The notes beneath the pieces are model-generated. The model made no database searches and had not been told where the DNA came from. It saw nothing but the letters and a program-made list of their open reading frames with translations. A stretch of 64,000 nt of DNA from NCBI RefSeq assembly GCF_000199675.1, contig NC_014960.1:2294001-2358000 (forward strand), written 5' to 3'. Made by a program: the position numbers and the translations under genes. The DNA is from Anaerolinea thermophila UNI-1 (GTDB lineage Bacteria; Chloroflexota; Anaerolineae; Anaerolineales; Anaerolineaceae). This document shows, one piece after another, positions 35,321-42,703 of the stretch; position 1 is the stretch's first letter; every line of letters begins with the position of its first letter.

Positions 35321-35514
35321 CAGAAAATTTTATAATGTGCATGGAGAAGCGCATCGGTTTACCTCCATCTGGGTTAACTTTTTGGACATTGACCATTGGA
35401 GACATTTCCTCATGAGCACCCAATCTAACTATCCAAATGGTTTCCCCAACAGAGAGGCTCACTTCACAAGGTTTCTTCCTGTGCAACCAATTGTCCTTCT
35501 CCCTCTGAGGTAGA
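35321..35514 (+). promoter_or_regulatory. Intergenic region before the sigma factor gene
   Basis: 194 bp. TATAAT at 35331-35336 is the only clear -10 and would give a leader of about 170 nt. Short frames here (for example 24 residues from 35341) have no support. GAGG is the ribosome site before the sigma gene. Confidence 0.4.
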
Positions 35515-36126
35515 ATGTCGAAACTTCCGTCTTCTGTTGGGGTTAATCCTGATGAAGAAAAGAATCCATCCTCTTTGGAATCTTTGAGCGAGGATGAAGT
35601 GATTGCACTTGCCGCAAGAGGGGATACGGAGGCATTCAGTGTCCTGTATCAGCGATACGTGACACGAATTTATAACTACATCTACTATCGCACAGGCAAT
35701 CCTTTTGAAGCCGAAGACCTCACTTCGCGGGTGTTTCACCGAGCCCTCAATCACATTCAACATTATGACAATCGGGGAATCCCTTTTTCGGCGTGGCTTT
35801 ACCGCATTGCACATAATCTGGTTGCCAACTGGCACCGCGACAGCAATCGCCATAAAGAAGTCCCGATTGAAGATCAACCCCGACTGGTGCATCACGCTGA
35901 ACCGCCCGAACATGCGGTGATGAATAACCAGGAGTTAGAAAGTTTGATGAAAGTGATACGAAAGTTACCTGCGGAACGTCAGCAGTTATTAATCCTGAAA
36001 TTTGTAGAAGGACTCTCCAACGCGGAAATTGCAGTGATCATGATGCGCAGTGAAGGGGCTATCAAGAGCCTTTATCACCGCACTCTGCTGGCATTACGCG
36101 ATGAAATTCAAAAACTGGAGGAGTGA
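35515..36126 (+). CDS. ECF-type sigma-70 family RNA polymerase sigma factor
   Basis: 203 residues. Region 2 spans about 35-105 (GDTEAFSVLYQRYVTRIYNYIYYRTGNPFEAEDLTSRVFHRAL, then FSAWLYRIAHNLVANWHRD). Region 4 spans about 140-195 (IRKLPAERQQLLILKFVEGLSNAEIAVIMMRSEGAIKSLYHRTLLALRDEI). No region 3 is present, so it is an ECF group member. It is followed by degV (2-nt gap) and a small membrane protein that could act as its anti-sigma. Confidence 0.9.
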   Translation: MSKLPSSVGVNPDEEKNPSSLESLSEDEVIALAARGDTEAFSVLYQRYVTRIYNYIYYRTGNPFEAEDLTSRVFHRALNHIQHYDNRGIPFSAWLYRIAHNLVANWHRDSNRHKEVPIEDQPRLVHHAEPPEHAVMNNQELESLMKVIRKLPAERQQLLILKFVEGLSNAEIAVIMMRSEGAIKSLYHRTLLALRDEIQKLEE

Positions 36127-36128
36127 AA

Positions 36129-36977
36129 ATGTTAAGAATTGTGACCGATGGGGCAACCGATATGCCCGCATCATGGATTGAGGAATATGATATCAACGTG
36201 CTTCCTTTGCGAATCAGTGTAGGGGAGAAACTTATTACCCCGGGAAAAGGGTTCTCTTTTGAAGATTTTTACCGCTTAATCCGCGAAACTCGAATCTTTC
36301 CAAAGACCTCCCTGCCTTCTCCCGGTGAAGTGGTCAACTTCTATCGTCAGATTGCGAAACAGGGCGATACTATCCTCTCTTTGCACCTGTCCAGCAAACT
36401 CTCAGGCACATACAACACAATCAAAATGGCTGCCGAGGAGTTGAAAAATGAGTTTCAGATTCACGTCTTCGACTCCAATGCAGGGTCTGCGGCGGTGGGA
36501 TTCATGTGTCGCGAAGCCAGATTAATGGCACAAGCAGGATTGCCTTTGCAAACCATCCTGGAGCGTATGGATCGCATTCGCAATAACCTCACAGTCATCT
36601 TTACCCTGGACAGTCTGGAATTTGCCAAACTCAGTGGACGAATTAATGCCCTCCAAAGTGCCCTTGCCTCTCTGCTCAATGTAAAGCCAGTGATTATCCT
36701 GAAAGAAGGGCTGCTGGAAATGGCAGAGAAGGTGCGAACCCGTCATCGGGCACTGGATTACATTATCAATGTGGTTAAAAACCGAATGGGAAGCATGCCC
36801 ATTAACATCGCGATTGTCCACGCTGCAGATTTACCCACGGCTCAACAACTGAAAGAGCGCATCACGCAAATGTTGAATGTGAAGGAAGCCATCATCACGG
36901 ATTTGTCCATTCCGGTTGCCTCTCATCTTGGTCCCGGAACGGTGGGAATTGTTGCTTATCCTGCAAATGAGGAGTGA
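36129..36977 (+). CDS. DegV-family fatty-acid-binding protein
   Basis: 282 residues. DegV fold: IVTDGATDMPASW near the N-terminus, TSLPSPGEVV, ILSLHLSSKLSGTYNTI (fatty-acid headgroup Ser/Thr), FDSNAGSAAVGF, and SHLGPGTVGI at the end. DegV/FakB proteins hold fatty acids for FakA kinase, but no fakA is in this window. I chose the ATG at 36129, 7 nt after GGAGG. The GTG at 36123 overlaps the sigma stop. Confidence 0.92.
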   Translation: MLRIVTDGATDMPASWIEEYDINVLPLRISVGEKLITPGKGFSFEDFYRLIRETRIFPKTSLPSPGEVVNFYRQIAKQGDTILSLHLSSKLSGTYNTIKMAAEELKNEFQIHVFDSNAGSAAVGFMCREARLMAQAGLPLQTILERMDRIRNNLTVIFTLDSLEFAKLSGRINALQSALASLLNVKPVIILKEGLLEMAEKVRTRHRALDYIINVVKNRMGSMPINIAIVHAADLPTAQQLKERITQMLNVKEAIITDLSIPVASHLGPGTVGIVAYPANEE

Positions 36978-36980
36978 TTC

Positions 36981-37217
36981 ATGATAGCCTCCACCCCTGA
37001 AGAAGCCCTGATGGATATCGAACAAATCCTGCAAAGCACCTTGCGCCCCATTCAACCCGATCCGGGGTTCGTGGGAAAACTCAATCAACGCCTGACCACT
37101 CCCACGAATGTCGTGCTCGAACAGCCACCTTCTCGATGGCGGGGAGTCTTGCTGGTTAGTATTGGGCTATTTGCCGGTTTGGTGCTGTTGACAATCTTCC
37201 AGCGAGGCAGGAGCTGA
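36981..37217 (+). CDS. Small single-TM protein of the sigma operon
   Basis: 78 residues. A cytoplasmic N-terminal part with IQPDPGFVGKLNQRL (the P-DP-F...L-RL pattern seen ahead of the TM helix in anti-sigma-like proteins) is followed by one TM helix (GVLLVSIGLFAGLVLLTIF) and a short basic end. It starts 3 nt after degV. Being co-transcribed with an ECF sigma suggests a membrane regulator, but no zinc-type anti-sigma motif is present. Confidence 0.65.
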   Translation: MIASTPEEALMDIEQILQSTLRPIQPDPGFVGKLNQRLTTPTNVVLEQPPSRWRGVLLVSIGLFAGLVLLTIFQRGRS

Positions 37218-37220
37218 AAA

Positions 37221-37478
37221 TCAGACACCTTCTGAGTCAACACCCAATTTGCGCTTTAACTCGGTTGATCTGGGCTCGACAAGGATACTGCCATCGGGAA
37301 AAACAATGGTAGGCACACTGCGAAAGCCGTTGTTTACCGATTCCACAAACTTTCGTCCTTCCATGTCTTCATCAATATCCACCCAGCGATAGGGAATGTG
37401 ATAGTCGTCAAAAATGCGCCTTGCCCTGCGACTATCTCCACACCATGAAGTTCCATAAATGATGATTTCATCTGCCAT
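37221..37478 (-). CDS. Glutaredoxin-like protein with CGDS active site
   Basis: 85 residues, starting MADEIIIYGTSWCGDSRRARR. The thioredoxin fold is visible: WCGDS at the active site, the cis-Pro region SVPTIVFPDGS. The second active-site Cys is replaced by Ser, so it is monothiol. It resembles mycoredoxins, which have CxxC. The start at 37478 has AAAGGGAAT upstream. The longer frame to 37559 is not supported. It overlaps the end of the upstream gene by 11 nt. Confidence 0.85.
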   Translation of the reverse strand: MADEIIIYGTSWCGDSRRARRIFDDYHIPYRWVDIDEDMEGRKFVESVNNGFRSVPTIVFPDGSILVEPRSTELKRKLGVDSEGV

Positions 37479-37839
37479 ATTCGTTATTCCCTTTTGAAAC
37501 CAGCAATTTTTCCAGAGCCTCGCACAAGAATTGTGCTTCCTGAATGACATCGGCTTCAACAGGCAGGGAAAACTCTTCGTTTACTCGCATGGTGAGAATT
37601 TGTACCGAATGTTGCATCTCTTGGGATAAAGACTGTCTGACAAGCAAATTCAAAGCATCCCATGCGTTTAAGGCTGGTGTTCCCATCCCCTGTTGAAGCA
37701 GGTATTCTTTAGCCGCTACCCCCGCCGCCCGGCGTGCACACACCCGTGCACGACCTTCATTCCCTTGCCGGCGAGCAGTGAATGCCATTTCAAATTCCTG
37801 AGCAATGCGTTGACGCGTTTCAGTAGAAAATCCACCCAT
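37468..37839 (-). CDS. Small helical protein, HEPN-like, unknown function
   Basis: 123 residues from MGGFSTETRQ. All-helical, with RRQGNEGRARVCARRAAGVAAKEYL and LCEALEKLLVSKG. The pattern suggests a HEPN-type four-helix bundle, but the RxxxxH nuclease motif is not seen, so any enzymatic role is doubtful. The start codon is set by the minus-strand TATAAT at 37852-37847, 7 nt before the ATG at 37839. Upstream in-frame codons would overlap the promoter. It is co-transcribed with the glutaredoxin gene. Confidence 0.6.
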   Translation of the reverse strand: MGGFSTETRQRIAQEFEMAFTARRQGNEGRARVCARRAAGVAAKEYLLQQGMGTPALNAWDALNLLVRQSLSQEMQHSVQILTMRVNEEFSLPVEADVIQEAQFLCEALEKLLVSKGNNEYGR

Positions 37840-37846
37840 TAAATTC

Positions 37847-37854
37847 ATTATAAT
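37847..37854. promoter_or_regulatory. Shared palindromic -10 for two divergent leaderless genes
   Basis: ATTATAAT contains TATAAT on plus (37849-37854) and on minus (37852-37847). On plus, the box ends 6 nt before the ATG at 37861. On minus, it ends 7 nt before the ATG at 37839. Both mRNAs should be leaderless or nearly so, and the two start codons are only 21 bp apart. Confidence 0.6.
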
Positions 37855-37860
37855 ACAGGA

Positions 37861-38529
37861 ATGGAGGCTGTTCAGGTTGTACGTTCCCGTCGTAAAACCA
37901 TTGCCATCGAAATCCATCCCGATGGGCGGGTGATCTTACGTCTGCCATTAAGATATCCCAAAACAAAAATTCCAGAAATTTTGGAGCAATACCGAGATTG
38001 GATTACAGAAAAAGTCCGGAAATTTCAGGAGCAACAGCGCCAAATTCCGGAGCACAAATTTGTTGAAGGCGAAACTTTTCTGTATCTGGGAAAAGAATAT
38101 CCTCTCCACATCTTAGAGCATGCTTCTCGGGCACTTGAATGGAACGAAGCAGGATTCTGGATGCTAAAAACCGATTCTCATCATGCCAGGAAGTTATTTT
38201 TAGCCTGGTATCAGGAAAAAGCCCTGGCTTATTTCACTGCCAGAGCCAAACACTTCGATAAAAAGTTCACCGATAAACCGTATCAAATTAAATTAAGCAA
38301 TGCCCGCACTCGCTGGGGAACTTGCAGTACCAGGGGCATCCTCCGCCTGTCCTGGCGTATCATCATGGCGCCGCCCGAAATCGTTGATAACGTCATTGTT
38401 CATGAACTTGCCCATTTCCTGCACCAGAATCATTCTCGAGCCTTCTGGGAAGCCGTCGCAGCAGAATGTCCGAATTACAAACAAGCCCGCGCGTGGTTAA
38501 GAAACTTTGGACATCTGCTGGCCATTTGA
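37861..38529 (+). CDS. YgjP/DUF45-family metal-dependent hydrolase
   Basis: 222 residues. The N-terminal beta-rich part (VRSRRKTIAIEIHPDGRVILRLP) is followed by the WGTCSTRGILRLSWRI segment and the zinc motif VIVHELAHFLHQNHSRAFW (HExxH plus a third His). This is the DUF45/YgjP gluzincin-like family, related to M48 and SprT. It is cytoplasmic, with no TM. Targets are unknown. The mRNA is predicted to begin at the ATG. Confidence 0.9.
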   Translation: MEAVQVVRSRRKTIAIEIHPDGRVILRLPLRYPKTKIPEILEQYRDWITEKVRKFQEQQRQIPEHKFVEGETFLYLGKEYPLHILEHASRALEWNEAGFWMLKTDSHHARKLFLAWYQEKALAYFTARAKHFDKKFTDKPYQIKLSNARTRWGTCSTRGILRLSWRIIMAPPEIVDNVIVHELAHFLHQNHSRAFWEAVAAECPNYKQARAWLRNFGHLLAI

Positions 38530-38551
38530 CACATCCTGTTAAGTTTTAGAG

Positions 38552-38557
38552 TAAGAT
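38552..38557 (+). promoter_or_regulatory. -10-like box before a GTG start (leaderless)
   Basis: TAAGAT ends 6 nt before the GTG at 38564, the leaderless spacing. TTGACA at 38526-38531 is 20 nt upstream of it, longer than ideal, so this call is weaker than the others. Confidence 0.35.
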
Positions 38558-38563
38558 AAAGAT

Positions 38564-39622
38564 GTGGAATTGAAACCTGGAAAGATTGCCTTAATTGGCT
38601 CGGGCGAAACCAGTGCCAGCGGGGGAAAAACCTTTGAGACCGTTTTGCGAACCTTGAGGGCTTCCCCCAAAATTGCTGTTCTTGAAACACCCGCCGGCTT
38701 TGAACTCAACTCGCCTCAGGTTGCCGGGAAGGTGGGAGAATATCTGGCTAAAAGATTGCAAAATTTCCACCCGCAAATCGAGGTCATTCCTGCCCGAAAG
38801 CGAGGTACCGAATTCAGCCCGGATAATCCTGTTATCCTTCGCCCGTTCTTTGATGCTGATCTAATTTTTTTCGGTCCTGGTAGTCCCACTTACACTGTGC
38901 GACAACTTGAAAACAGCCTGGCATGGGAATGGATTTGGGCAAGGCACCTCTTAGGAGCCGCGCTGGTGGTTGCCAGCGCGGCAACCATTGCCCTGGGATC
39001 TCTGGCATTGCCTGTGTATGAAATTTTCAAAGTCGGAGAAGATCCCCACTGGAAACCCGGATTGCATTTTTTTGAGCCATATGGCTTGAATCTCGTAATT
39101 ATCCCCCACTGGAACAACAACCAGGGAGGAGACGAGGTAGATACCAGTCATTGTTTTATTGGGAAACCACGCTTTGACCTTCTGATGGAACATCTTCCCC
39201 CGCATGCGCGAGTCATCGGTATCGATGAACATACCAGCCTGATCATGGATTTTCAGAGCAGAGAAGCCACCGTGCAAGGCCGAAGTAATGTTCATGTGTT
39301 GGGGGCTCATGAGGAATATACCTTTGAAAACGGAGAAAAATTTTCTCTGGAAATTCTCGGGAATCTCCAGATTCCATCTTCCATCGAAACAATTCTTTCC
39401 CCAACCATATGGACGCAAGCCCTAGCCTTTCAGAATACTGTCACATCCCCTGAGAATGCTCCCTCGACAATTCCTCGCGAAATCACAACACTGGTTGAGG
39501 AACGAGAAAAAGCCCGTTTGGCTAGAAACTGGGAAAAAGCCGACTCTTTGAGAAAACAAATTCTGGAAATGGGATACGTAATCAGAGATACTCCACATGG
39601 TCCTGAAATCCTGCCAGCATAA
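38564..39622 (+). CDS. S51/cyanophycinase-like protein fused to a CysRS C-terminal-like tail
   Basis: 352 residues. Residues 1-~290 resemble the peptidase S51/type 1 glutamine amidotransferase-like fold: IALIGSGETSASGG, FFGPGSPTYTVRQLENS, the nucleophile elbow VVASAATIALGS (Ser kept, but the usual GxSAG Gly are lost), and later VIGIDEHTSLI. Residues about 305-352 (EEREKARLARNWEKADSLRK, then ILEMGYVIRDTPHGPEI) match the small C-terminal domain of cysteinyl-tRNA synthetase. The substrate is unknown. The GTG start fits a leaderless mRNA. Confidence 0.8.
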   Translation: MELKPGKIALIGSGETSASGGKTFETVLRTLRASPKIAVLETPAGFELNSPQVAGKVGEYLAKRLQNFHPQIEVIPARKRGTEFSPDNPVILRPFFDADLIFFGPGSPTYTVRQLENSLAWEWIWARHLLGAALVVASAATIALGSLALPVYEIFKVGEDPHWKPGLHFFEPYGLNLVIIPHWNNNQGGDEVDTSHCFIGKPRFDLLMEHLPPHARVIGIDEHTSLIMDFQSREATVQGRSNVHVLGAHEEYTFENGEKFSLEILGNLQIPSSIETILSPTIWTQALAFQNTVTSPENAPSTIPREITTLVEEREKARLARNWEKADSLRKQILEMGYVIRDTPHGPEILPA

Positions 39623-39654
39623 GAAAAGCAGTGGCAAGCCACTGCTTTTCTTAT
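39619..39654. terminator. Bidirectional terminator (36-bp inverted repeat)
   Basis: Two perfect 17-nt arms around AA, with A- and T-rich outer ends (GCAGTGGC/GCCACTGC core). It sits between two convergent genes and starts within the stop codon of the S51-like gene. Confidence 0.9.
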
Positions 39655-39676
39655 GTTCTTAATTGAACAATCGGCT

Positions 39677-40009
39677 TTACCAGCCCTGTTGACGCACAAA
39701 ATTCGAAATTACCGGGATATCAAAGGTTTCTCCACGATTGGCTTTAATGCCCAGATAGATATTGAGAATAACGGTGAGAACACTGGTTACACAGCCAATC
39801 ACAACAAAACTCAACAACACATTGACTACCCACTCTACAATCCCCAGAATCAATGCCTGCATGTTATGACGCTTGATGAATGGACGATTTTTCTTATCTT
39901 CCAGTAGCAAAATGACAATTGGAATAATTGGAGTGAAAATGTATGCCAGCAAAGTCCATAGTTTATCATCGCTGGTGACATCCATCACTGGCTCAAACTG
40001 TTCGCTCAT
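39677..40009 (-). CDS. DUF4870-like small membrane protein
   Basis: 110 residues. TDDKLWTLLAYIFTPIIPIVILLLEDKKNRPFIKRHNMQALIL is the family signature (here starting with SDDKLW), followed by two further TM segments (about 60-88) and a short tail. The function is unknown. TTGGGAGGAAC is the ribosome site for the ATG at 40009. Confidence 0.85.
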   Translation of the reverse strand: MSEQFEPVMDVTSDDKLWTLLAYIFTPIIPIVILLLEDKKNRPFIKRHNMQALILGIVEWVVNVLLSFVVIGCVTSVLTVILNIYLGIKANRGETFDIPVISNFVRQQGW

Positions 40010-40126
40010 ATGTTCCTCCCAAGATTCTTGAAATGTGAACTAAACTTTTTTCATTGTACAATCTTTCCTAAAAATTACAAACATTTCAGACAACCAATTT
40101 TTCCAGATGTCTTTTTATCGTTGTGA

Positions 40127-40132
40127 TACAAT
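40127..40132 (+). promoter_or_regulatory. -10 box of fmt with 3-nt leader
   Basis: TACAAT ends 9 nt before the fmt ATG at 40142. The predicted mRNA begins about 3 nt before the codon. Confidence 0.5.
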
Positions 40133-40141
40133 TTGCAAACG

Positions 40142-41059
40142 ATGCTACCAAAAGTCGTTTTCATGGGATCGCCAGAATTTGCTCTGCCAACCTTGAAAGC
40201 ATTGGCAGAACACTACCCCGTAGTCGGTGTAGTAACTCAACCGGATCGTCCTGCAGGGCGTGGAAATATGCTCACCCCACCGCCTGTGAAAGTGCTTGCC
40301 CAGCAATTAGGGATAGAGGTCTTTCAACCCGAAAAATTGCGTAACCCCGAAGCCATGGAAAAATTGAGAACGTGGAGTCCGGACTTGATTGTGGTGGCGG
40401 CGTTTGGGCAAATCCTGCGCCAGGCAGTTTTGGACCTGCCCCAATTTGGGTGCATTAACGTACATGCCTCGTTGCTACCTCGATGGCGCGGGGCTTCTCC
40501 CATTCAGGCGGCGATTTTGCATGGTGATATCGTCACCGGCGTTACCATTATGAAAATGGATGCCGGCATAGACACCGGGCCGATCCTGGCACAGAGAGAA
40601 GTAGCCATCCAACCTGATGATACAGCCGGAAGCCTTTCTGACCGCCTGGCTGAGGAAGGCGCCAACCTGCTGATTGAGGTGTTACCAGAGTATCTGACAG
40701 GACGTCTTCACCCCAAACCCCAACCCGAAGAAGGGGCAACCTACGCCAAAATGCTCACCAAGGAAGAGGGGCATCTGAACTTTGAGGAAAGCGTCCATCA
40801 ACTGGTGAATCGGGTGAGAGCCTATCATCCCTGGCCCAGCGCATACACCTTCTGGAATGGACAAATGCTGAAAATCCACCGCGCCCAAGCCGTACAGGAT
40901 TCACAAGCCACTTTAGGAAAACGCAAGGTCATAGAAGGTTATCCTGCGATTGGCGCATCTGATGGATGGCTGGTGCTTTTAGAAGTTCAGCCTGCGGGAA
41001 AACGCGCTATGGATGGGAAAGATTTTCTGCGCGGAGCACGTTCCTGGAGCGAAGAATAA
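40142..41059 (+). CDS. fmt: Methionyl-tRNA formyltransferase
   Basis: Formylates initiator Met-tRNA. 305 residues. Motifs: VVFMGSPEFALPTL, VTQPDRPAGRG, INVHASLLPRWRGASPIQAAILHGD (the folate and catalytic Asn-His region), TGVTIMKMDAGIDTGPIL (catalytic Asp), and a C-terminal OB domain (PWPSAYTFWNGQMLKI). A TTG at 40133 is in frame, but ATG at 40142 fits family length and the promoter. It is followed 2 nt later by the panE-like gene. Confidence 0.96.
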   Translation: MLPKVVFMGSPEFALPTLKALAEHYPVVGVVTQPDRPAGRGNMLTPPPVKVLAQQLGIEVFQPEKLRNPEAMEKLRTWSPDLIVVAAFGQILRQAVLDLPQFGCINVHASLLPRWRGASPIQAAILHGDIVTGVTIMKMDAGIDTGPILAQREVAIQPDDTAGSLSDRLAEEGANLLIEVLPEYLTGRLHPKPQPEEGATYAKMLTKEEGHLNFEESVHQLVNRVRAYHPWPSAYTFWNGQMLKIHRAQAVQDSQATLGKRKVIEGYPAIGASDGWLVLLEVQPAGKRAMDGKDFLRGARSWSEE

Positions 41060-41061
41060 GC

Positions 41062-42117
41062 ATGGCAAAACCTCACACTCCCAAATTAAAGTTTTTGTGT
41101 TTTGGCGCCGGGGCGATTGGGGGATACATTGGTGGCAGTTTAATTCTTGCCGGACATTCGGTAACCTTTTTAGAACGTCCCGAACAGGCTGAAACACTCC
41201 AGTCTCGAGGGTTGGTGCTTAAGAACCCGGCAGGGACTTTTAAGATTGCCTCCTTGCAAGTCGTCAGTTCCCTGGAAGAAACCATCACTGCAGGTCCGTA
41301 TGATTTGGGAATTCTCGCGGTGAAATCATATGATACCCAGAGCCTCTTAGAGAGTTTAGCACCTTACGCTATAGCGTTGCCCCCCATTTTATCGCTGCAA
41401 AATGGGGTGGAAAACGAAATCTTGCTTGCCCAGGTTCTTGGGGAAGACCGTGTCGTTTCAGGCACTGTCACCACGGCTGTGGGGAAACCAGAACCCGGTA
41501 CGATTGTAGTGGAACGATTACGCGGGGTTGGCATTGCAGCAGAGCATCCTCTGGCGCCAACGCTGGTCGGTGTGATGGATGCCGCAGGTTTACGTGCACG
41601 GTTGTATACCAACGGACGCGCAATGAAGTGGTCCAAAATGCTGACAAACTTAATGGGGAATGCTACTTCTGCGATTTTGGACATGCCCCCTTCTGAAATC
41701 TACGCCAACCCCGATCTGGTCAAACTGGAAATTGCCATGCTGCGGGAAGCCCTGGCAGTGATGCAAGCCCTGCAAATTCCAGTGGTGGATCTTCCCGGGA
41801 CTCCAGTGAAAGGACTTGTTTTCCTGTCTTCCCTGCCCATTCGGCTCAGTCAACCCCTCTGGCAACAGGTCTTGGGGAAAGGTCGTGGAAAGAAAATGCC
41901 CTCTTTCCATATTGACCTGGAAAGCGGAAGGGGAAAATCGGAAGTGGAGTTTTTGAATGGGGCAGTCGTTCGGTTTGGACAGAAAGCGGGGGTACCTGCA
42001 CCTGTGAATCGATGCCTGACTGAATTGCTTATGGGAATCACCAAGGGAGAGATAGCCTGGGAAGATTTCCGGCATAACCCTACTGCCCTACTGAAACGAT
42101 GTGGTTTTCCTTCCTGA
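41062..42117 (+). CDS. panE: 2-dehydropantoate 2-reductase (ketopantoate reductase)
   Basis: 351 residues. The N-terminal Rossmann fold is LCFGAGAIGGYIGGSLILAGH (GxGxxG). Then come AVKSYDT, LSLQNGVENE, GTVTTAVG, and the C-terminal helical domain with KMLTNLMGNATSAILD (catalytic Lys and Asn) and HIDLESGRGKSEVEFLNGAVV. It reduces ketopantoate with NADPH for pantothenate and CoA. At 351 residues it is a bit longer than PanE of E. coli, and a related ApbA-type role cannot be excluded. It is co-transcribed with fmt. Confidence 0.88.
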   Translation: MAKPHTPKLKFLCFGAGAIGGYIGGSLILAGHSVTFLERPEQAETLQSRGLVLKNPAGTFKIASLQVVSSLEETITAGPYDLGILAVKSYDTQSLLESLAPYAIALPPILSLQNGVENEILLAQVLGEDRVVSGTVTTAVGKPEPGTIVVERLRGVGIAAEHPLAPTLVGVMDAAGLRARLYTNGRAMKWSKMLTNLMGNATSAILDMPPSEIYANPDLVKLEIAMLREALAVMQALQIPVVDLPGTPVKGLVFLSSLPIRLSQPLWQQVLGKGRGKKMPSFHIDLESGRGKSEVEFLNGAVVRFGQKAGVPAPVNRCLTELLMGITKGEIAWEDFRHNPTALLKRCGFPS

Positions 42118-42123
42118 AAAAAC

Positions 42124-42151
42124 TTGACGCACTCTTCAGTTGCGGTACAAT
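42124..42151 (+). promoter_or_regulatory. Promoter of tRNA-Leu
   Basis: TTGACG (42124-42129), a 16-nt spacer, and TACAAT (42146-42151). It starts 7 nt after the panE stop and 11 nt before the tRNA. Confidence 0.75.
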
Positions 42152-42162
42152 TATTTTTAGCC

Positions 42163-42246
42163 GGGGCGATGGCGGAACCGGCAGACGCAGTGGACTTAAA
42201 ATCCACCGGTGGCAACACCTTGTGGGTTCGACTCCCACTCGCCCCA
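42163..42246 (+). tRNA. tRNA-Leu, anticodon TAA
   Basis: 84 nt. The acceptor stem GGGGCGA pairs with TCGCCCC, with discriminator A. The anticodon arm is GTGGA-CTTAAAA-TCCAC (anticodon TAA, reads UUA). A class II long variable arm precedes the T arm GTGGG-TTCGACT-CCCAC. The 3' CCA is not encoded. Leucine identity fits the long variable arm and A discriminator. Confidence 0.96.
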
Positions 42247-42249
42247 CTG

Positions 42250-42279
42250 AAACAGCGCTTTTTCAAGCGCTGTTTTTTC
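42250..42279 (+). terminator. Terminator after tRNA-Leu
   Basis: AACAGCGCTT pairs with AAGCGCTGTT around TTTC, followed by TTTTCT. The next -35 box begins right after the T-run. Confidence 0.9.
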
Positions 42280-42307
42280 TTGACAAAATCCCGTTATATC
42301 GTAAAAT
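42280..42307 (+). promoter_or_regulatory. arsR promoter
   Basis: TTGACA (42280-42285), a 16-nt spacer, and TAAAAT (42302-42307). The -10 lies inside the arsR operator. The expected start is about 42314, giving a leader of about 7 nt with no ribosome site. Confidence 0.65.
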
Positions 42308-42318
42308 TACGATATAAC
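42293..42318. promoter_or_regulatory. ArsR-type operator, 26-bp perfect palindrome
   Basis: Two 12-nt arms (GTTATATCGTAA and its complement) around AA. It covers the -10 box and ends 2 nt before the arsR ATG. This is the expected place for an autorepressor site. A weaker half-site (TTACGATA) lies at 42684-42691, before the methyltransferase gene. Confidence 0.75.
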
Positions 42319-42320
42319 AT

Positions 42321-42653
42321 ATGGCTAAGAAAGAGATTCCCCCGTTACAACAACTTTCTCCAGAGCAAAAAAGGCTGATCCTTATGCTCAAAGCGCTGGG
42401 GAATCCCATTCGTTTTCGCATCATGCAGTTTCTTGCAGAGAAGCAAATGTGTATTACAGGGGATGTGGTTGAATTTACTACGCTGGCACAATCCACAGTC
42501 AGTCAACATCTCAAAGTTTTAAGGGATGCCGGTTTAATTAAAGGTGAAATTGAGGGTCCGGCAACTTGTTATTGTATTAGCGAGGAAGGAGTGCAGTTTT
42601 TAAAAGAGTATATTGAATCCTGGCTGCCTGGTTGTTGTTCTGAAACAGAATAG
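42321..42653 (+). CDS. ArsR/SmtB-family metalloregulator
   Basis: 110 residues. Winged helix: LKALGNPIRFRIMQFLAEKQMC, then TLAQSTVSQHLKVLRDAGLIKGE (recognition helix), then GPATCYCISEEGVQFLKEYI. Cysteines that could bind As(III) are Cys in EKQMC, CYC, and a C-terminal CC pair (PGCCSE). This is unlike the classic CVCDL motif, so the sensor site is not standard. It is autoregulated through the palindrome at its start and drives an arsenite methyltransferase 50 nt downstream. Confidence 0.9.
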   Translation: MAKKEIPPLQQLSPEQKRLILMLKALGNPIRFRIMQFLAEKQMCITGDVVEFTTLAQSTVSQHLKVLRDAGLIKGEIEGPATCYCISEEGVQFLKEYIESWLPGCCSETE

Positions 42654-42703
42654 GCAATTTTTTCTGTCCATTAAATCGGTTTTTTACGATAAACAGAGGC
42701 GTT

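Noticed and set aside
35112..35513. Long frame across the end of mutS and the following gap
   Set aside because: Most of it is the +1 frame shadow of mutS, and it has no ribosome site or recognisable domain.
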